Shown one piece after another: positions 24,942-33,540 of a DNA stretch of 64,000 nucleotides. Numbering within the stretch: the stretch's first letter is position 1; every line of letters starts with the position of its first letter. The notes beneath the pieces are model-generated. The model did no database searches. It worked only from the letters and a program-made list of their open reading frames with translations, and was not told where the DNA came from. The translations under genes and the position numbers were made by a program. The stretch covers positions 62,001-126,000 of the forward strand of contig RXIY01000022.1 in the NCBI GenBank assembly GCA_003963405.1. The letters run 5' to 3'. This DNA comes from Hyphomicrobiales bacterium. Lineage in GTDB: Bacteria; Pseudomonadota; Alphaproteobacteria; Rhizobiales; Beijerinckiaceae.

Positions 24942-27900
24942 ATGAAATTCGAACGCCTGCGCATATTGGGGTTCAAGAGCTTCTGCGAGTCGACGGACTT
25001 CCTCATTCAGCCCGGCCTCACCGGCGTGGTCGGGCCGAACGGCTGCGGCAAGTCCAACCTCGTCGAGGCCCTGCGCTGGGTCATGGGCGAAAATTCCTAT
25101 AAAAACATGCGCGCGTCCGGCATGGACGACGTGATCTTTTCCGGCGGCGGGTCGCGCGCCGCGCGCAATTTCGCGGAAGTCGGCCTTGTTCTGGACAATT
25201 CCGCCCGCCTCGCGCCCGCCGGCTTCAACGACGCCGATCTCATCGAGGTCACGCGCCGCATCGAGCGCGAGCAGGGCTCGACCTATCGCATCAACGGCAA
25301 GGAAGTGCGCGCCCGCGACGTGCAATTGCTCTTCGCCGACGCCGCGACCGGCGCCCGATCGCCCTCGCTCGTGCGTCAGGGCCAGATCGGCGAGATCATT
25401 TCGGCCAAGCCGCAGGCGCGCCGCAGAATTCTCGAAGACGCCGCCGGCGTCGCCGGCCTGCATTCCCGCCGCCACGAGGCCGAGCTGAGGCTGAACGCCG
25501 CGTCCGAGAATCTGACCCGCCTAGAGGATGTTTTGAAGCAGGTCGAGAGCCAGGGCGACAGTCTGAGACGTCAGGCGCGTCAGGCCGCGCGCTATCGCGA
25601 GGTCGCCGCCAAAATCCGGCAGAACGAGGCGCTCGTCGCGCTCGTTTCCTACCAGATCGCCGCCGATCAGCTGCGCGACGCCGCCCGCAAGCTCGAAGCC
25701 GACATCCTCAACGTGCAGACGCGCACGCTCGAGCAGGCGGAGGCCGCGAAGCTTCAGGCCATCGCCGCGCATGAGCTGCCGAAGCTGCGCGAGAAGGAGG
25801 CCGAAGCCGGCGCCGCCGTGCATCGGCTCGTGGCCGCCCGTCAGGCGCTCGAGGCCGACGAACAGCGCGCCAAGCAGCGCATTTCAGAGCTCGCGCGGCA
25901 GATCGAGCAGTTCATGCGCGATCTCGAGCGCGAGCGGGCCTTGATCGAGGACGCCGCCGAAGTTGCGCAGAGGCTGGAGGACGAGCGCGCCGACCTTCTG
26001 GGCGCCGATTTGCAGGACGACGACCGGGAAGCCGAGGCGCGCGAGCGTCTTGCCGAGATCGAGGCGAAGCTCGCCGAGACCGAATCGGCCCTTTCCGACG
26101 TGCAGCAGCAGCTCGCGGGCGTGAACGCCCGGCGCGGCGCCATCGAATCGGCGCTGCGCGACGAGAACGCCCGCGTGGCGCGCTTCCAGGCGGAGCTCAC
26201 CCGGCTCGACACCGAATTCGCGCTGATCGCCGGGCAGGGCGGGGGCGTCGAGGAGGCGGCGCGTCTCGCCGAGGCGTTCGAGATGGCCGTCGAGGAGGCG
26301 CGCGCCGCCGACGAAGCCGCGCAGATGGCCGAGGAGGGGAGCCGTGAGGCGCGCGAGGCGGAGGCCGCCGCCCGTCAGCCGGTCGAGCAGGCCGCGCTGA
26401 GGGCGCAGCGGCTGGAGACCGAGGTCCGCACGCTCGAAAATCTGCTGCAATCCGGCGCTGGCGGCCTGTGGGCCCCGGTCGTCGAGAGCGTGACGGTCGA
26501 GAAAGGCTATGAGACGGCGCTCGGCGCCGCGCTCGGCGACGATCTCGACGCCTCCGCCGAGACATCTGCTCCCGCGCATTGGGCCATCACCGCCGACGCG
26601 GGCGACCCGTCTCTGCCCCCCGGCGTGCGCCCGCTCCTCGACATGGTCGAGGCGCCGCCGGCGCTGCGCCGTCGGCTCGCCCAGATCGGCGTCGTCCTGC
26701 GCACCGAGGGCGAGAGTCTGCGCAAGCTCCTGAGGCCAGGCCAGCGCCTCGTCTCCAGGGAAGGCGATCTGTGGCGCTGGGACGGCTTCACCCAGGCCGC
26801 GGAGGCGCCGACGCCGGCCGCGCGCCGGCTTGCCGAAAAGAATCGCCTCGCCGATCTGCGGGCCGAGGCGGCCCGCGCCCGCGCCGAGGCCGACGCCCTC
26901 GCCGAGGAGCTCGACGCCGCCCGGGAGGCGACGCGGCTCGCCACCCTTGGCGACGCCGCCGCCCGCGACGCCCAGCGCCGCGCCCGCGCCCGGCTCGAAG
27001 AGGCCCGCGAGCGCCACACCGCCGCCGAGCGCCGTCTGGCGCAGATCGGCCAGCGCCTCTCCGCGCTGGAGGAGGCCAAGGCGCAGACCCTCGCCAACCG
27101 CGACGAGGCCGCGCAGAAACGCGAATCGCTCGCCGCCGAGCTCGACGCGCTGGACGAGCCGGCCTCGCTCGCCGGCGCCATGGAGAGCCTGCGCGCCCGC
27201 GCCATGGTCGAGCGCGCCCAGGCGGGCGAAGCCCGCGCGTCCCTGGCGACGCTGCGCAACGAGGCCAACGCCCGCGCCTCGCGCGTCGCCGCGATCGCCC
27301 GTGAAATCGCCTCCTGGGCCGAGCGCCGCGACCGCGCCCAGGATCGGCTCGGCGAATTGGAGGAGCGTCTCGAATCGGCGCGCGAGGAGCAGGAGCGCCT
27401 CGCCGAGGCGCCGGACGCCTTCCTCGAGCAGCGCCGGGCCCTGATGAATGCGCTGGAGGACGCCGAGGCCGCCCGCCGCGACGCCTCCGACGCCCGCGCC
27501 GCCGCCGAGACGAGCCTCGCGGGCGCCGACCGCGCCGCCCGCGTCGCGCTCGACGCCATGAGCGCCGCGCGCGAGGAAAAGGCGCGCAGCGAGGCCCAGC
27601 TCGAGGCCGCGAAACAGCGCGCCGCCGACATCGAGCGCGCGATTGCGCATGATCTCGAAACCACGCCCGCCGCGCTCGCCGGTCTCGCGGGGGTGAAGGA
27701 GGGCGACGAACTCCCCGACATCGCCGAGATCGAGAAGCGGCTCGAATCCCTGCGCGCCGACCGCGAGCGCCTGGGCGCGGTCAATCTGCGCGCCGAGGAG
27801 GAGCTGACCGAAATCGACGCGCAGCGCGAGAAGATGATCGCCGAGCGCGACGATCTCGCCGAGGCGATCAAGAAGCTGCGCGCCGCCATCGCGAGCCTCA

Positions 27901-28397
27901 ACAAGGAGGGCCGCGAGCGCCTGCTCGCCGCCTTCGACAAGGTCAACGCCCATTTCAGGGAGCTGTTCACGCTGCTGTTCGACGGCGGCTCGGCGGAGCT
28001 TCAGCTCGTCGAAAGCGAGGACCCGCTGGAGGCGGGCCTCGACATTCTCGCCCGGCCGCCGGGCAAGAAGCCGCAGACCATGACTCTGCTCTCCGGCGGC
28101 GAGCAGGCGCTGACCGCCATGTCGCTGATTTTCGCCGTGTTTCTCACCAACCCGTCGCCGATCTGCGTGCTCGACGAGGTCGACGCCCCCCTGGACGACT
28201 CCAACGTCGAGCGCTTCTGCGACCTCATCGACGAAATGCGCAAGAAGACCGACACGCGCTTCGTGACGATCACGCACAACCCCATCACCATGGCCCGCAT
28301 GGACCGGCTCTTCGGCGTGACCCAGGCCGAGCGCGGCATTTCGCAGCTCGTCTCGGTCGATCTGGAGCAGGCGGAAAAATTCGCGCTCGCCAGCTGA
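24942..28397 (+). CDS. smc: Chromosome segregation protein SMC
   Basis: Product of 1151 residues. The N-terminal Walker A is GPNGCGKSN (31-39), the C-terminal signature LSGGEQ begins near 1050, and Walker B is CVLDEVDAPLDD near 1075. Between them are two very Ala/Glu/Arg-rich coiled-coil arms and a hinge at about 510-620. SMC organises and segregates the chromosome together with ScpA and ScpB, which are not in this window. The coiled-coil composition gives long antisense frames, which I do not regard as genes. Confidence 0.97.
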   Translation: MKFERLRILGFKSFCESTDFLIQPGLTGVVGPNGCGKSNLVEALRWVMGENSYKNMRASGMDDVIFSGGGSRAARNFAEVGLVLDNSARLAPAGFNDADLIEVTRRIEREQGSTYRINGKEVRARDVQLLFADAATGARSPSLVRQGQIGEIISAKPQARRRILEDAAGVAGLHSRRHEAELRLNAASENLTRLEDVLKQVESQGDSLRRQARQAARYREVAAKIRQNEALVALVSYQIAADQLRDAARKLEADILNVQTRTLEQAEAAKLQAIAAHELPKLREKEAEAGAAVHRLVAARQALEADEQRAKQRISELARQIEQFMRDLERERALIEDAAEVAQRLEDERADLLGADLQDDDREAEARERLAEIEAKLAETESALSDVQQQLAGVNARRGAIESALRDENARVARFQAELTRLDTEFALIAGQGGGVEEAARLAEAFEMAVEEARAADEAAQMAEEGSREAREAEAAARQPVEQAALRAQRLETEVRTLENLLQSGAGGLWAPVVESVTVEKGYETALGAALGDDLDASAETSAPAHWAITADAGDPSLPPGVRPLLDMVEAPPALRRRLAQIGVVLRTEGESLRKLLRPGQRLVSREGDLWRWDGFTQAAEAPTPAARRLAEKNRLADLRAEAARARAEADALAEELDAAREATRLATLGDAAARDAQRRARARLEEARERHTAAERRLAQIGQRLSALEEAKAQTLANRDEAAQKRESLAAELDALDEPASLAGAMESLRARAMVERAQAGEARASLATLRNEANARASRVAAIAREIASWAERRDRAQDRLGELEERLESAREEQERLAEAPDAFLEQRRALMNALEDAEAARRDASDARAAAETSLAGADRAARVALDAMSAAREEKARSEAQLEAAKQRAADIERAIAHDLETTPAALAGLAGVKEGDELPDIAEIEKRLESLRADRERLGAVNLRAEEELTEIDAQREKMIAERDDLAEAIKKLRAAIASLNKEGRERLLAAFDKVNAHFRELFTLLFDGGSAELQLVESEDPLEAGLDILARPPGKKPQTMTLLSGGEQALTAMSLIFAVFLTNPSPICVLDEVDAPLDDSNVERFCDLIDEMRKKTDTRFVTITHNPITMARMDRLFGVTQAERGISQLVSVDLEQAEKFALAS

Positions 28398-28420
28398 GCG
28401 CGAGCGACTGTTCCCGACGC

Positions 28421-28921
28421 TCAGCGGTTCGCCGTCTTCGCCTGGCCGTCCCGGGCCGGCGGGATCGGCTTGCCGCCCGACTTCTCGATTTCGGCGACGA
28501 GCTGCTTCATTTCCGCGATCTGCTGCGTCTGGTCCGTGGCGATGCGCCGCGCCAGCTCGCGCACGCGGGGGTCACGCAAATGCGCCCGTTCCGCGACCAG
28601 AATCGCGGCGGAGTGGTGCGGGATCATCGCGCGCATGAATTCGACCTCGTGGACGCCGTCCTGCGTCCGCACCAGCCAGGCTGCGGCGGCAAAGACGGCG
28701 ACCGCCGCCGCGACGATCACGGAATTCGCCGGCCCGCTGCGGTAAATGTCCGGCGAAAACAGAATGATGACCACCGCAACGGCGGCGCCGGCGGCGACGG
28801 CCATCCAGACGCGGCCGGCGCTGAACCAGAGATGATCGGCCTGATAGACGTCGAGATAACTCACGCAGAATATCAGAATGGTCGCGACCGCGATCATGAC
28901 GGCGAAACGCGCGTAAGGCAT
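28421..28921 (-). CDS. DUF305 domain membrane protein
   Basis: Product of 166 residues. ATG 28921 (MPYARFAVMIAVATI) has GGGAGGAG three bases upstream; the longer frame is rejected. Three membrane spans (5-22, 36-56, 68-85) precede a C-terminal DUF305 four-helix part with MIPHHSAAILVAERA (His102, His103) and a DPRVRELARRIATDQTQQI block. DUF305 is ferritin-like and often tied to metal handling, but its function is not settled. The 3' end lies 23 bp from smc, convergent. Confidence 0.88.
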   Translation of the reverse strand: MPYARFAVMIAVATILIFCVSYLDVYQADHLWFSAGRVWMAVAAGAAVAVVIILFSPDIYRSGPANSVIVAAAVAVFAAAAWLVRTQDGVHEVEFMRAMIPHHSAAILVAERAHLRDPRVRELARRIATDQTQQIAEMKQLVAEIEKSGGKPIPPARDGQAKTANR

Positions 28922-29306
28922 CGGCTCCTCCCTGTCCCCGCCGCGCGGCGGGGACGCCCGCCGTTCCGCCCCCATCCCGATTAACAACGCAGCGGCGCGG
29001 AAGGTCCGGACGGCGCGGCGCGCGGATTCGGCGCGGGGCCTTTCGCAAATGCACAAACTTTCACCCGCGCAAATCGTCGCAAGCGGATGTTTTCCTTTGA
29101 AATCAGTGGATTTGCGCAAAAGCGGCGCGCCTTGACTTCACAATGGCCCGTCAATATGTTGCGCGCGGCTCGAAAGGGTCCGGCCGCAAGCCGGGATCTT
29201 TCGATTCCAGCCGCTCCCGAAAGCCGGACCATCCCTCGAACCAAGCCGTCCCGGCCATCGTTCAATTTTGCGCGCGCCAGCCATTCGAGCGCGACGGAGA
29301 GAGCCG
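28922..29306. other. 385-bp divergent control region of the DUF305 gene and the atp operon
   Basis: It has no coding frame of its own. It contains the promoter at 29132-29160 reading towards atpI and the ribosome binding site of the DUF305 gene at its left edge. About 140 bases of leader separate the predicted transcript start from atpI. Confidence 0.55.
29132..29160 (+). promoter_or_regulatory. Sigma-70-type promoter of the atpI-B-E-F'-F operon
   Basis: TTGACT at 29132-29137, exactly 17 bp, and TATGTT at 29155-29160. It lies in the only long gap upstream of the ATP synthase genes. Confidence 0.62.
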
Positions 29307-29630
29307 ATGACCGAAGACGACAAGCGGGACGCCGAACAGGACGCGCTCAATGCGCGGCTCGAGAAGCTCAACGCGGCGCTGCGACAGCGCGACGAGGAGC
29401 GACTCGCCAAGGAGGCGCCGCCGCCCGAGAGAAAGGGCCTGTCGCGGGCGTTGAGCGTCGGGCTCAACGCTTTTTCCGAGTTTGTGGGCGCGGTGGCGGT
29501 GGGCGGGGTTCTCGGCTGGAAGGCCGATGAATGGCTCGGCACCAAGCCCTGGCTGATGATCGTCTTGCTCGGTCTCGGCATAGCGGCTGGCTTTTGGAAT
29601 ATTTATCGCGTGGCGAAGCCCAAGGACTGA
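29307..29630 (+). CDS. atpI: ATP synthase accessory protein AtpI
   Basis: Product of 107 residues. ATG 29307 (MTEDDKRDAEQDALN) follows GGAGAGAG; the frame upstream is not protein-like. A charged, coiled-coil-prone N-terminus precedes two membrane spans (FVGAVAVGGVLGWKADEWLG, then LMIVLLGLGIAAGFWNIYR). The GxxxGWxxDxxLGTKPW pattern is that of the alphaproteobacterial AtpI/FoF1-associated protein, which helps assemble the c-ring. It is the first gene of the Fo operon. Confidence 0.9.
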   Translation: MTEDDKRDAEQDALNARLEKLNAALRQRDEERLAKEAPPPERKGLSRALSVGLNAFSEFVGAVAVGGVLGWKADEWLGTKPWLMIVLLGLGIAAGFWNIYRVAKPKD

Positions 29631-29711
29631 GCCGCCGCGAAAGGAAAAGTCACCAGGCGCGGCCTTCGCGCCACCAATCGAGGGCCGGGCGGAGACGCTC
29701 GGGCAGAAACG

Positions 29712-30479
29712 ATGAGCACTGAAGCAGCGGCCGCGCCGAATCCGATTGAACAGTTCGAACTGCACCGCTACTTCCCGCATCAGATCGCGGGCGTCGAAAC
29801 CTCTTTCACCAACGCCTCGCTCTACATGCTCGTCGCCGCGCTGGGCGTCGTGCTGCTGATGGTCCTCGCGACCTCGCGCAAGGCCATCGTGCCGGGCCGC
29901 TTTCAGGCGCTCGCCGAAATGCTTTACGAGTTCGTCGCCAATACGGTGCGCCAGACCGCGGGCAAGGAGGGGATGAAGTTCTTCCCCTTCGTCTTCTCGC
30001 TCTTTTCCTTCATCCTGATCGCCAATCTGATCGGCCTCATCCCCTATACCTATTCGGTGACGAGCCAGATCGTGGTGACCGGCGCCTTCGCGCTGCTCGT
30101 CATCACGCTGGTGACGGCCTATGGCTTCTACCGCCACGGATTCGGCTTCCTCAATCTCTTCGTGCCGCATGGCGTGCCGCTGCCGGTGCTGGTGATCCTC
30201 GTGCCGATCGAGGTCATCTCCTTCCTGTCGCGCCCCGTGTCGCTCTCCATTCGTCTGTTCGCCAACATTCTCGCGGGCCACGTGACCCTCGCGGTGTTCG
30301 GCGGATTCGTCGTGCTGCTGCTCGCGGCCGGCGGCGTCTATTCGGCGCTCGCGCCGGTGCCGCTGCTCGCGATCGTCGCGCTCTATGCGCTGGAACTGCT
30401 CGTCGCCTGTCTGCAGGCCTTCGTGTTCAGCGTCCTCACTTGCGTCTATCTCAACGACGCGATTCATCCGGGCCACTGA
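29712..30479 (+). CDS. atpB: ATP synthase Fo subunit a
   Basis: Product of 255 residues. It provides the proton half-channels of the synthase. The essential arginine lies in SLSIRLFANILAGH, and the C-terminal helix ELLVACLQAFVFSVLTCVYL is typical. N-terminal IEQFELHRYFP and ANLIGLIPYTYSVTSQI also fit. It sits 81 bp after atpI and 48 bp before atpE in the usual alphaproteobacterial order. Confidence 0.97.
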   Translation: MSTEAAAAPNPIEQFELHRYFPHQIAGVETSFTNASLYMLVAALGVVLLMVLATSRKAIVPGRFQALAEMLYEFVANTVRQTAGKEGMKFFPFVFSLFSFILIANLIGLIPYTYSVTSQIVVTGAFALLVITLVTAYGFYRHGFGFLNLFVPHGVPLPVLVILVPIEVISFLSRPVSLSIRLFANILAGHVTLAVFGGFVVLLLAAGGVYSALAPVPLLAIVALYALELLVACLQAFVFSVLTCVYLNDAIHPGH

Positions 30480-30527
30480 TAAACACCCAACAATAAAAGT
30501 CGCCCATAATGAAAACAGGAGAAGTCT

Positions 30528-30752
30528 ATGGCTACTGAGATGCAACTGGTTGGCGCGGGTCTCGCCGCGATCGGCACCGGCGCTGCGGCGATCGGCGTCG
30601 GCCTCATCTTCGGCAACTTTGTCAATGGCGCGCTGCGCAATCCGACGGCCGCCGCCTCCCAGTTCACCAACGCGATCATCGGCGCGGCGCTCGCCGAAGG
30701 CCTGGGCATCTTCGCCTTCGTCATCGCGCTGCTTCTGTATCTGAAGGCCTAA
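30528..30752 (+). CDS. atpE: ATP synthase Fo subunit c
   Basis: Product of 74 residues forming a helical hairpin. The first helix carries the GTGAAAIGVG packing motif, the loop has RNPTA, and the second helix has the proton-binding Glu57 (GAALAEGLGIF). A clear ribosome site (CAGGAGAAG) precedes ATG, consistent with the high expression needed for the c-ring. Residues near Glu57 give no hint of sodium coupling. Confidence 0.97.
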   Translation: MATEMQLVGAGLAAIGTGAAAIGVGLIFGNFVNGALRNPTAAASQFTNAIIGAALAEGLGIFAFVIALLLYLKA

Positions 30753-30872
30753 AGAGCTTTCTCCTGATCTCGCGGGGCGCGCGCACATGGCGCGCCTCGC
30801 AGCCCGTACGCCCCTCGCAGAGGCGCGCCCCGCGTTCCATCCGCGCCGCGTCGAAGACTCTGGATCATCTCC

Positions 30873-31496
30873 ATGGCGATCATCTCTTCCGCCCACGCCG
30901 CCGAGGCCGAGCAGGAAACCCAAGGGACCCATGAAACCCAAGGGACCCTCGAAGCTCAAGGGACCCACGAATCCGTGGGCGCGCCGGGTGGCGAAGCCCA
31001 TCACGAAGGCGGCTTCCCGCCTTTCCAGACCGAGAATTTCGCGCCTCAGCTCGTCTGGCTGATGCTGATCTTCGGCTTTCTCTACGTGCTGATGTCGCGC
31101 ATCGCGCTGCCGCGCGTCGGCGGCATCATCGAGAACCGCGAATCCAAGATCGCCGCCGACCTCGACGCCTCGCGCGACATGCAGTCGAAGGCCCAGGCCG
31201 CCGCGCAGGCGAATGACGAAAACCTTCGCCGCCGCCGCGAGGAGGCCCAGGCGATCGGCCGCGAGGCCCAGCAGAAGATCGCCGCCGAGGCGGCCGCGCA
31301 GCGCACGCGCGCCGAGAGCGACGCCGCCGAGAAGATCCGCGCGGCGGAGGAGCGCATCGGCGCGGCCAAGAGCGCGGCGCTCGGCAATGTCGAGCAGATC
31401 GCCCTCGACGCCGCCGCCTCGATCGTCGAGAAATTGACCGGCGCCCCCGCCGATCGCGCCCGGCTCGCGGCCGAATATCAGTCCGTGAAGAACTGA
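30873..31496 (+). CDS. atpG: ATP synthase Fo subunit b' (long N-terminus with repeats)
   Basis: Product of 207 residues. It has an unusual hydrophilic N-terminal arm of about 55 residues with a threefold QGTHE-like repeat (see 30922-30966), then one membrane span (LVWLMLIFGFLYVLMSRIA), then a long Ala/Glu/Arg-rich stalk helix. Subunit b' pairs with subunit b (next gene, 13 bp on) to form the peripheral stalk in alphaproteobacteria and phototrophs. The His-containing N-terminal arm is longer than in many relatives. Confidence 0.94.
   Translation: MAIISSAHAAEAEQETQGTHETQGTLEAQGTHESVGAPGGEAHHEGGFPPFQTENFAPQLVWLMLIFGFLYVLMSRIALPRVGGIIENRESKIAADLDASRDMQSKAQAAAQANDENLRRRREEAQAIGREAQQKIAAEAAAQRTRAESDAAEKIRAAEERIGAAKSAALGNVEQIALDAAASIVEKLTGAPADRARLAAEYQSVKN
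30922..30966 (+). repeat. 18-bp tandem repeat inside the subunit b' gene
   Basis: The 9-mer AAGGGACCC recurs at 30922, 30940 and 30958, an exact 18-bp period. The intervening bases are partly conserved, encoding ETQGTHETQGTLEAQGTHES. Confidence 0.8.
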
Positions 31497-31509
31497 GGAG
31501 ACGCATTCC

Positions 31510-32007
31510 ATGCATTTCGACGCGGAATTCTACGTCGCCGTCGGCTTCACGATCTTCGTGCTCGTGCTGCTGTGGGTCGGCGCCCATTCCAAATTCGCCG
31601 CGCTGATCGACGCGCGCATCCATCGCATCAAGGGCGAGCTCGCCGAGGCGGAGCGCCTGCGCGCCGAAGCCGAATCGCTCCTCGCGTCCTTTGAGAAGAA
31701 GCGCGAAGAGGCGGAGGCCGAGGCCCGCGCCATCGTCGCCCAGGCGAAGGAAGAGGCCGAGCTGATCGCCGCCGAGGGCAAGCGCCGTCTCGACGAGTTC
31801 ATGGTCCGCAGCGTCAAGCAGGTGGAGCAGAAAATCGCTCAGGCCGAGGCCCAGGCCGCCGCCGAGGTGCGCGCCGCCGCCGCCGACGCGGCCGTGAAGG
31901 TCGCCGAACGCGTTCTCGCAAAGGGCGCGCCGGGCAAGGACTTCGTGACGGCCGGGATCAACGAGGTCAAATCGCTCGCCGAGCGCGCGCGCTACGTCTC
32001 GACCTGA
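31510..32007 (+). CDS. atpF: ATP synthase Fo subunit b
   Basis: Product of 165 residues: one N-terminal membrane span (FYVAVGFTIFVLVLLWVGA), then a long charged helix for the peripheral stalk. It is the last gene of the Fo operon; the F1 genes are not in this window, as is usual for alphaproteobacteria, where Fo and F1 are separate loci. A strong terminator at 32035 follows. Confidence 0.95.
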   Translation: MHFDAEFYVAVGFTIFVLVLLWVGAHSKFAALIDARIHRIKGELAEAERLRAEAESLLASFEKKREEAEAEARAIVAQAKEEAELIAAEGKRRLDEFMVRSVKQVEQKIAQAEAQAAAEVRAAAADAAVKVAERVLAKGAPGKDFVTAGINEVKSLAERARYVST

Positions 32008-32034
32008 AGCGGTTGATCTTTAGGAAGAATTTGG

Positions 32035-32063
32035 AAAGGCCGGCGTCAGCGCCGGCCTTTTTT
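32035..32063. terminator. Bidirectional terminator between atpF and the secreted protein gene
   Basis: A perfect 11-bp stem AAAGGCCGGCG (32035-32045) with its complement at 32050-32060, 4-nt loop, T run to 32063. The stop codon of the minus-strand gene (32046-32048) lies inside the loop region. Confidence 0.88.
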
Positions 32064-32642
32064 GCGTCTGGCCGCGGGCTTCTCTTCCGCATCGGCCGCG
32101 CCGCCGGTGAACCCGACGAGGATCTCATATTCTTCCTGCGCCTTGCCATTGGCGGGCACGGTCAGCGGATCGGCGAGCAGCCGGAAATCGGCGCGGGCGC
32201 CGCCGGCCGGGATCGAGGCGTTTACGCGATAATTCTTCGTGGAGACGATCGAATCGTCCTTGGTCCGGCGCAGCGCCACGCGAATGGTTCCACCATAAGC
32301 GCCAGGGGCGCCGGCCGGGCCGAGCATGGCGTCGCCCTCGACGCCGACCCGGATCACGATCTGATCGCCATTGACGACGCATTCCCGGGCAATGTCCTTG
32401 ATCGACACCTGATGATGCACGCTCGCGGCCTCGACGCCGGGAGGCGTTCGCAACATCTGCGCGCCGTCTTCCGCCACGATCACCGGACAATCCGCCGTGG
32501 CGCCGGGCGTCTGCGGCGCGTCCTTCTTGCCGCCGAGCATTTCCGGCATGCCGAGCTTGGGAAAATCGAAGGCGACGGCCGTCTCGACGCCTGGCGCCGC
32601 CAGCAGGGCGAGCGCCGCCAGTCCAGCAAAACCCTTGTTCAT
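32046..32642 (-). CDS. Secreted protein of unknown function downstream of ialB
   Basis: Product of 198 residues from ATG 32642 (MNKGFAGLAALALLAAPGVE), with GAGAGGAG upstream. After the signal peptide comes a beta-rich sequence with two cysteines (DCPVIVAEDGA and ARECVVNGD) and a very basic C-terminus (ARRKKGRR). No known motif. It lies 34 bp downstream of the IalB gene and is probably co-transcribed with it, so an envelope role is plausible. Its last codons overlap the shared terminator. Confidence 0.78.
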   Translation of the reverse strand: MNKGFAGLAALALLAAPGVETAVAFDFPKLGMPEMLGGKKDAPQTPGATADCPVIVAEDGAQMLRTPPGVEAASVHHQVSIKDIARECVVNGDQIVIRVGVEGDAMLGPAGAPGAYGGTIRVALRRTKDDSIVSTKNYRVNASIPAGGARADFRLLADPLTVPANGKAQEEYEILVGFTGGAADAEEKPAARRKKGRR

Positions 32643-32676
32643 CCGCTTGCGCGCTCCTCTCGAAGACCGCCGCCGA

Positions 32677-33207
32677 TCACGGCAGCTTCGCAAAACCTTC
32701 CTTGAATCCCTGCAGACTCAGAGGGAGGCCAATTCCCTCCTCGGGAACCTGATGAATGATGAAGGTGGCCATCTTGCCGTTCTTCAGATGGTCGATCAGC
32801 TTGTCGTCCATCGTCACTTCCGCCACACAGCCGGTCGGCAGACATTTGACGAAGCCGGCGAGGCCGATGTCCGTCTGGTCGATTTTCAGGCCGAGGCCAT
32901 TCGGCAACAGCACGCCGAGCGGCGCAATGACACGCAGCAGGCGGCTCTTGCCGTCGCTGGTCTTGAGCACGATCACCACCAGATTGACGTTGTTCTTGTC
33001 CTCGGCGACGACGCTCTGAATGAGCGCGCATTGCTCGGCGGAGGCGCCTGCCGGCGTCTCGCAGCGAATCTCCCAGTCGCCATATTTGGACTTGACCACG
33101 CCCTGGGCCAAAGCGGCGCTCGCGGCAGTTGTCATCACGACGCCGGCAACGCCCGCGACGAGATGTCGCAAGGGATTGGAGCAAATCGCGGCGCGAAAAG
33201 AATTCAT
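32677..33207 (-). CDS. Invasion-associated locus B (IalB) family protein
   Basis: Product of 176 residues with a signal peptide (to about 35, ending ASAALA). The KYGDWEIRCETPAGASAEQC start of the mature part, the paired cysteines and the LPLSLQGFKEGFAKL ending are family hallmarks. IalB proteins are periplasmic or outer-membrane-associated and are widespread in non-pathogenic Hyphomicrobiales; the name comes from Bartonella and does not imply virulence here. It is divergent from coxB. Confidence 0.92.
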   Translation of the reverse strand: MNSFRAAICSNPLRHLVAGVAGVVMTTAASAALAQGVVKSKYGDWEIRCETPAGASAEQCALIQSVVAEDKNNVNLVVIVLKTSDGKSRLLRVIAPLGVLLPNGLGLKIDQTDIGLAGFVKCLPTGCVAEVTMDDKLIDHLKNGKMATFIIHQVPEEGIGLPLSLQGFKEGFAKLP

Positions 33208-33540
33208 GGTCTCTCCAGAAGCAGAGGCGCCGATTATGTGCGGAAAAACGGCCGCTTCGCGGCCGCCGCGCCGTCGCGGGGCGGGCCGCTTTGCCTAGCA
33301 AATGGACCCGCGCTGTCAAGCCGCATCCCGCAGCGGCTCCTTGCCTCGCCGGGACCTTGCCCCAGCCTCTCCGGCGCGACCATTTGTCAGCCGAATTATG
33401 GCGACGCAGCAATTGCGCAGGAGTTGCGTTTGTGGTTGAACCGGGCCGGAACGGGCGAAGCCTGCCTCGGGCGAGGCGCGCCCGAAATTTGCATGAAAAA
33501 AATGACACTGTCTGACGAAAAGGTGCGAAAGGCGACCTGC
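33208..33540. other. 333-bp divergent region between ialB and coxB
   Basis: No coding frame is convincing. A small GC hairpin is visible at about 33247-33262 (GCGGCC repeated). The region must hold the promoters of the ialB pair and of the cox operon, but I see no clear -35/-10 pair. Confidence 0.45.

Noticed and set aside
25884-28277. Long minus-strand reading frame (797 codons) inside smc
   Set aside because: It is antisense to the coiled-coil part of smc, Gly/Leu/Arg/Ala-biased by codon mirroring, and has no recognisable domain. The same reasoning removes long antisense frames at 2063-3664, 11237-12979, 13654-15417 and 29262-31511.
32677-33207. IalB as a virulence factor
   Set aside because: The family is common in free-living Hyphomicrobiales; the Bartonella name carries no host-interaction evidence here.
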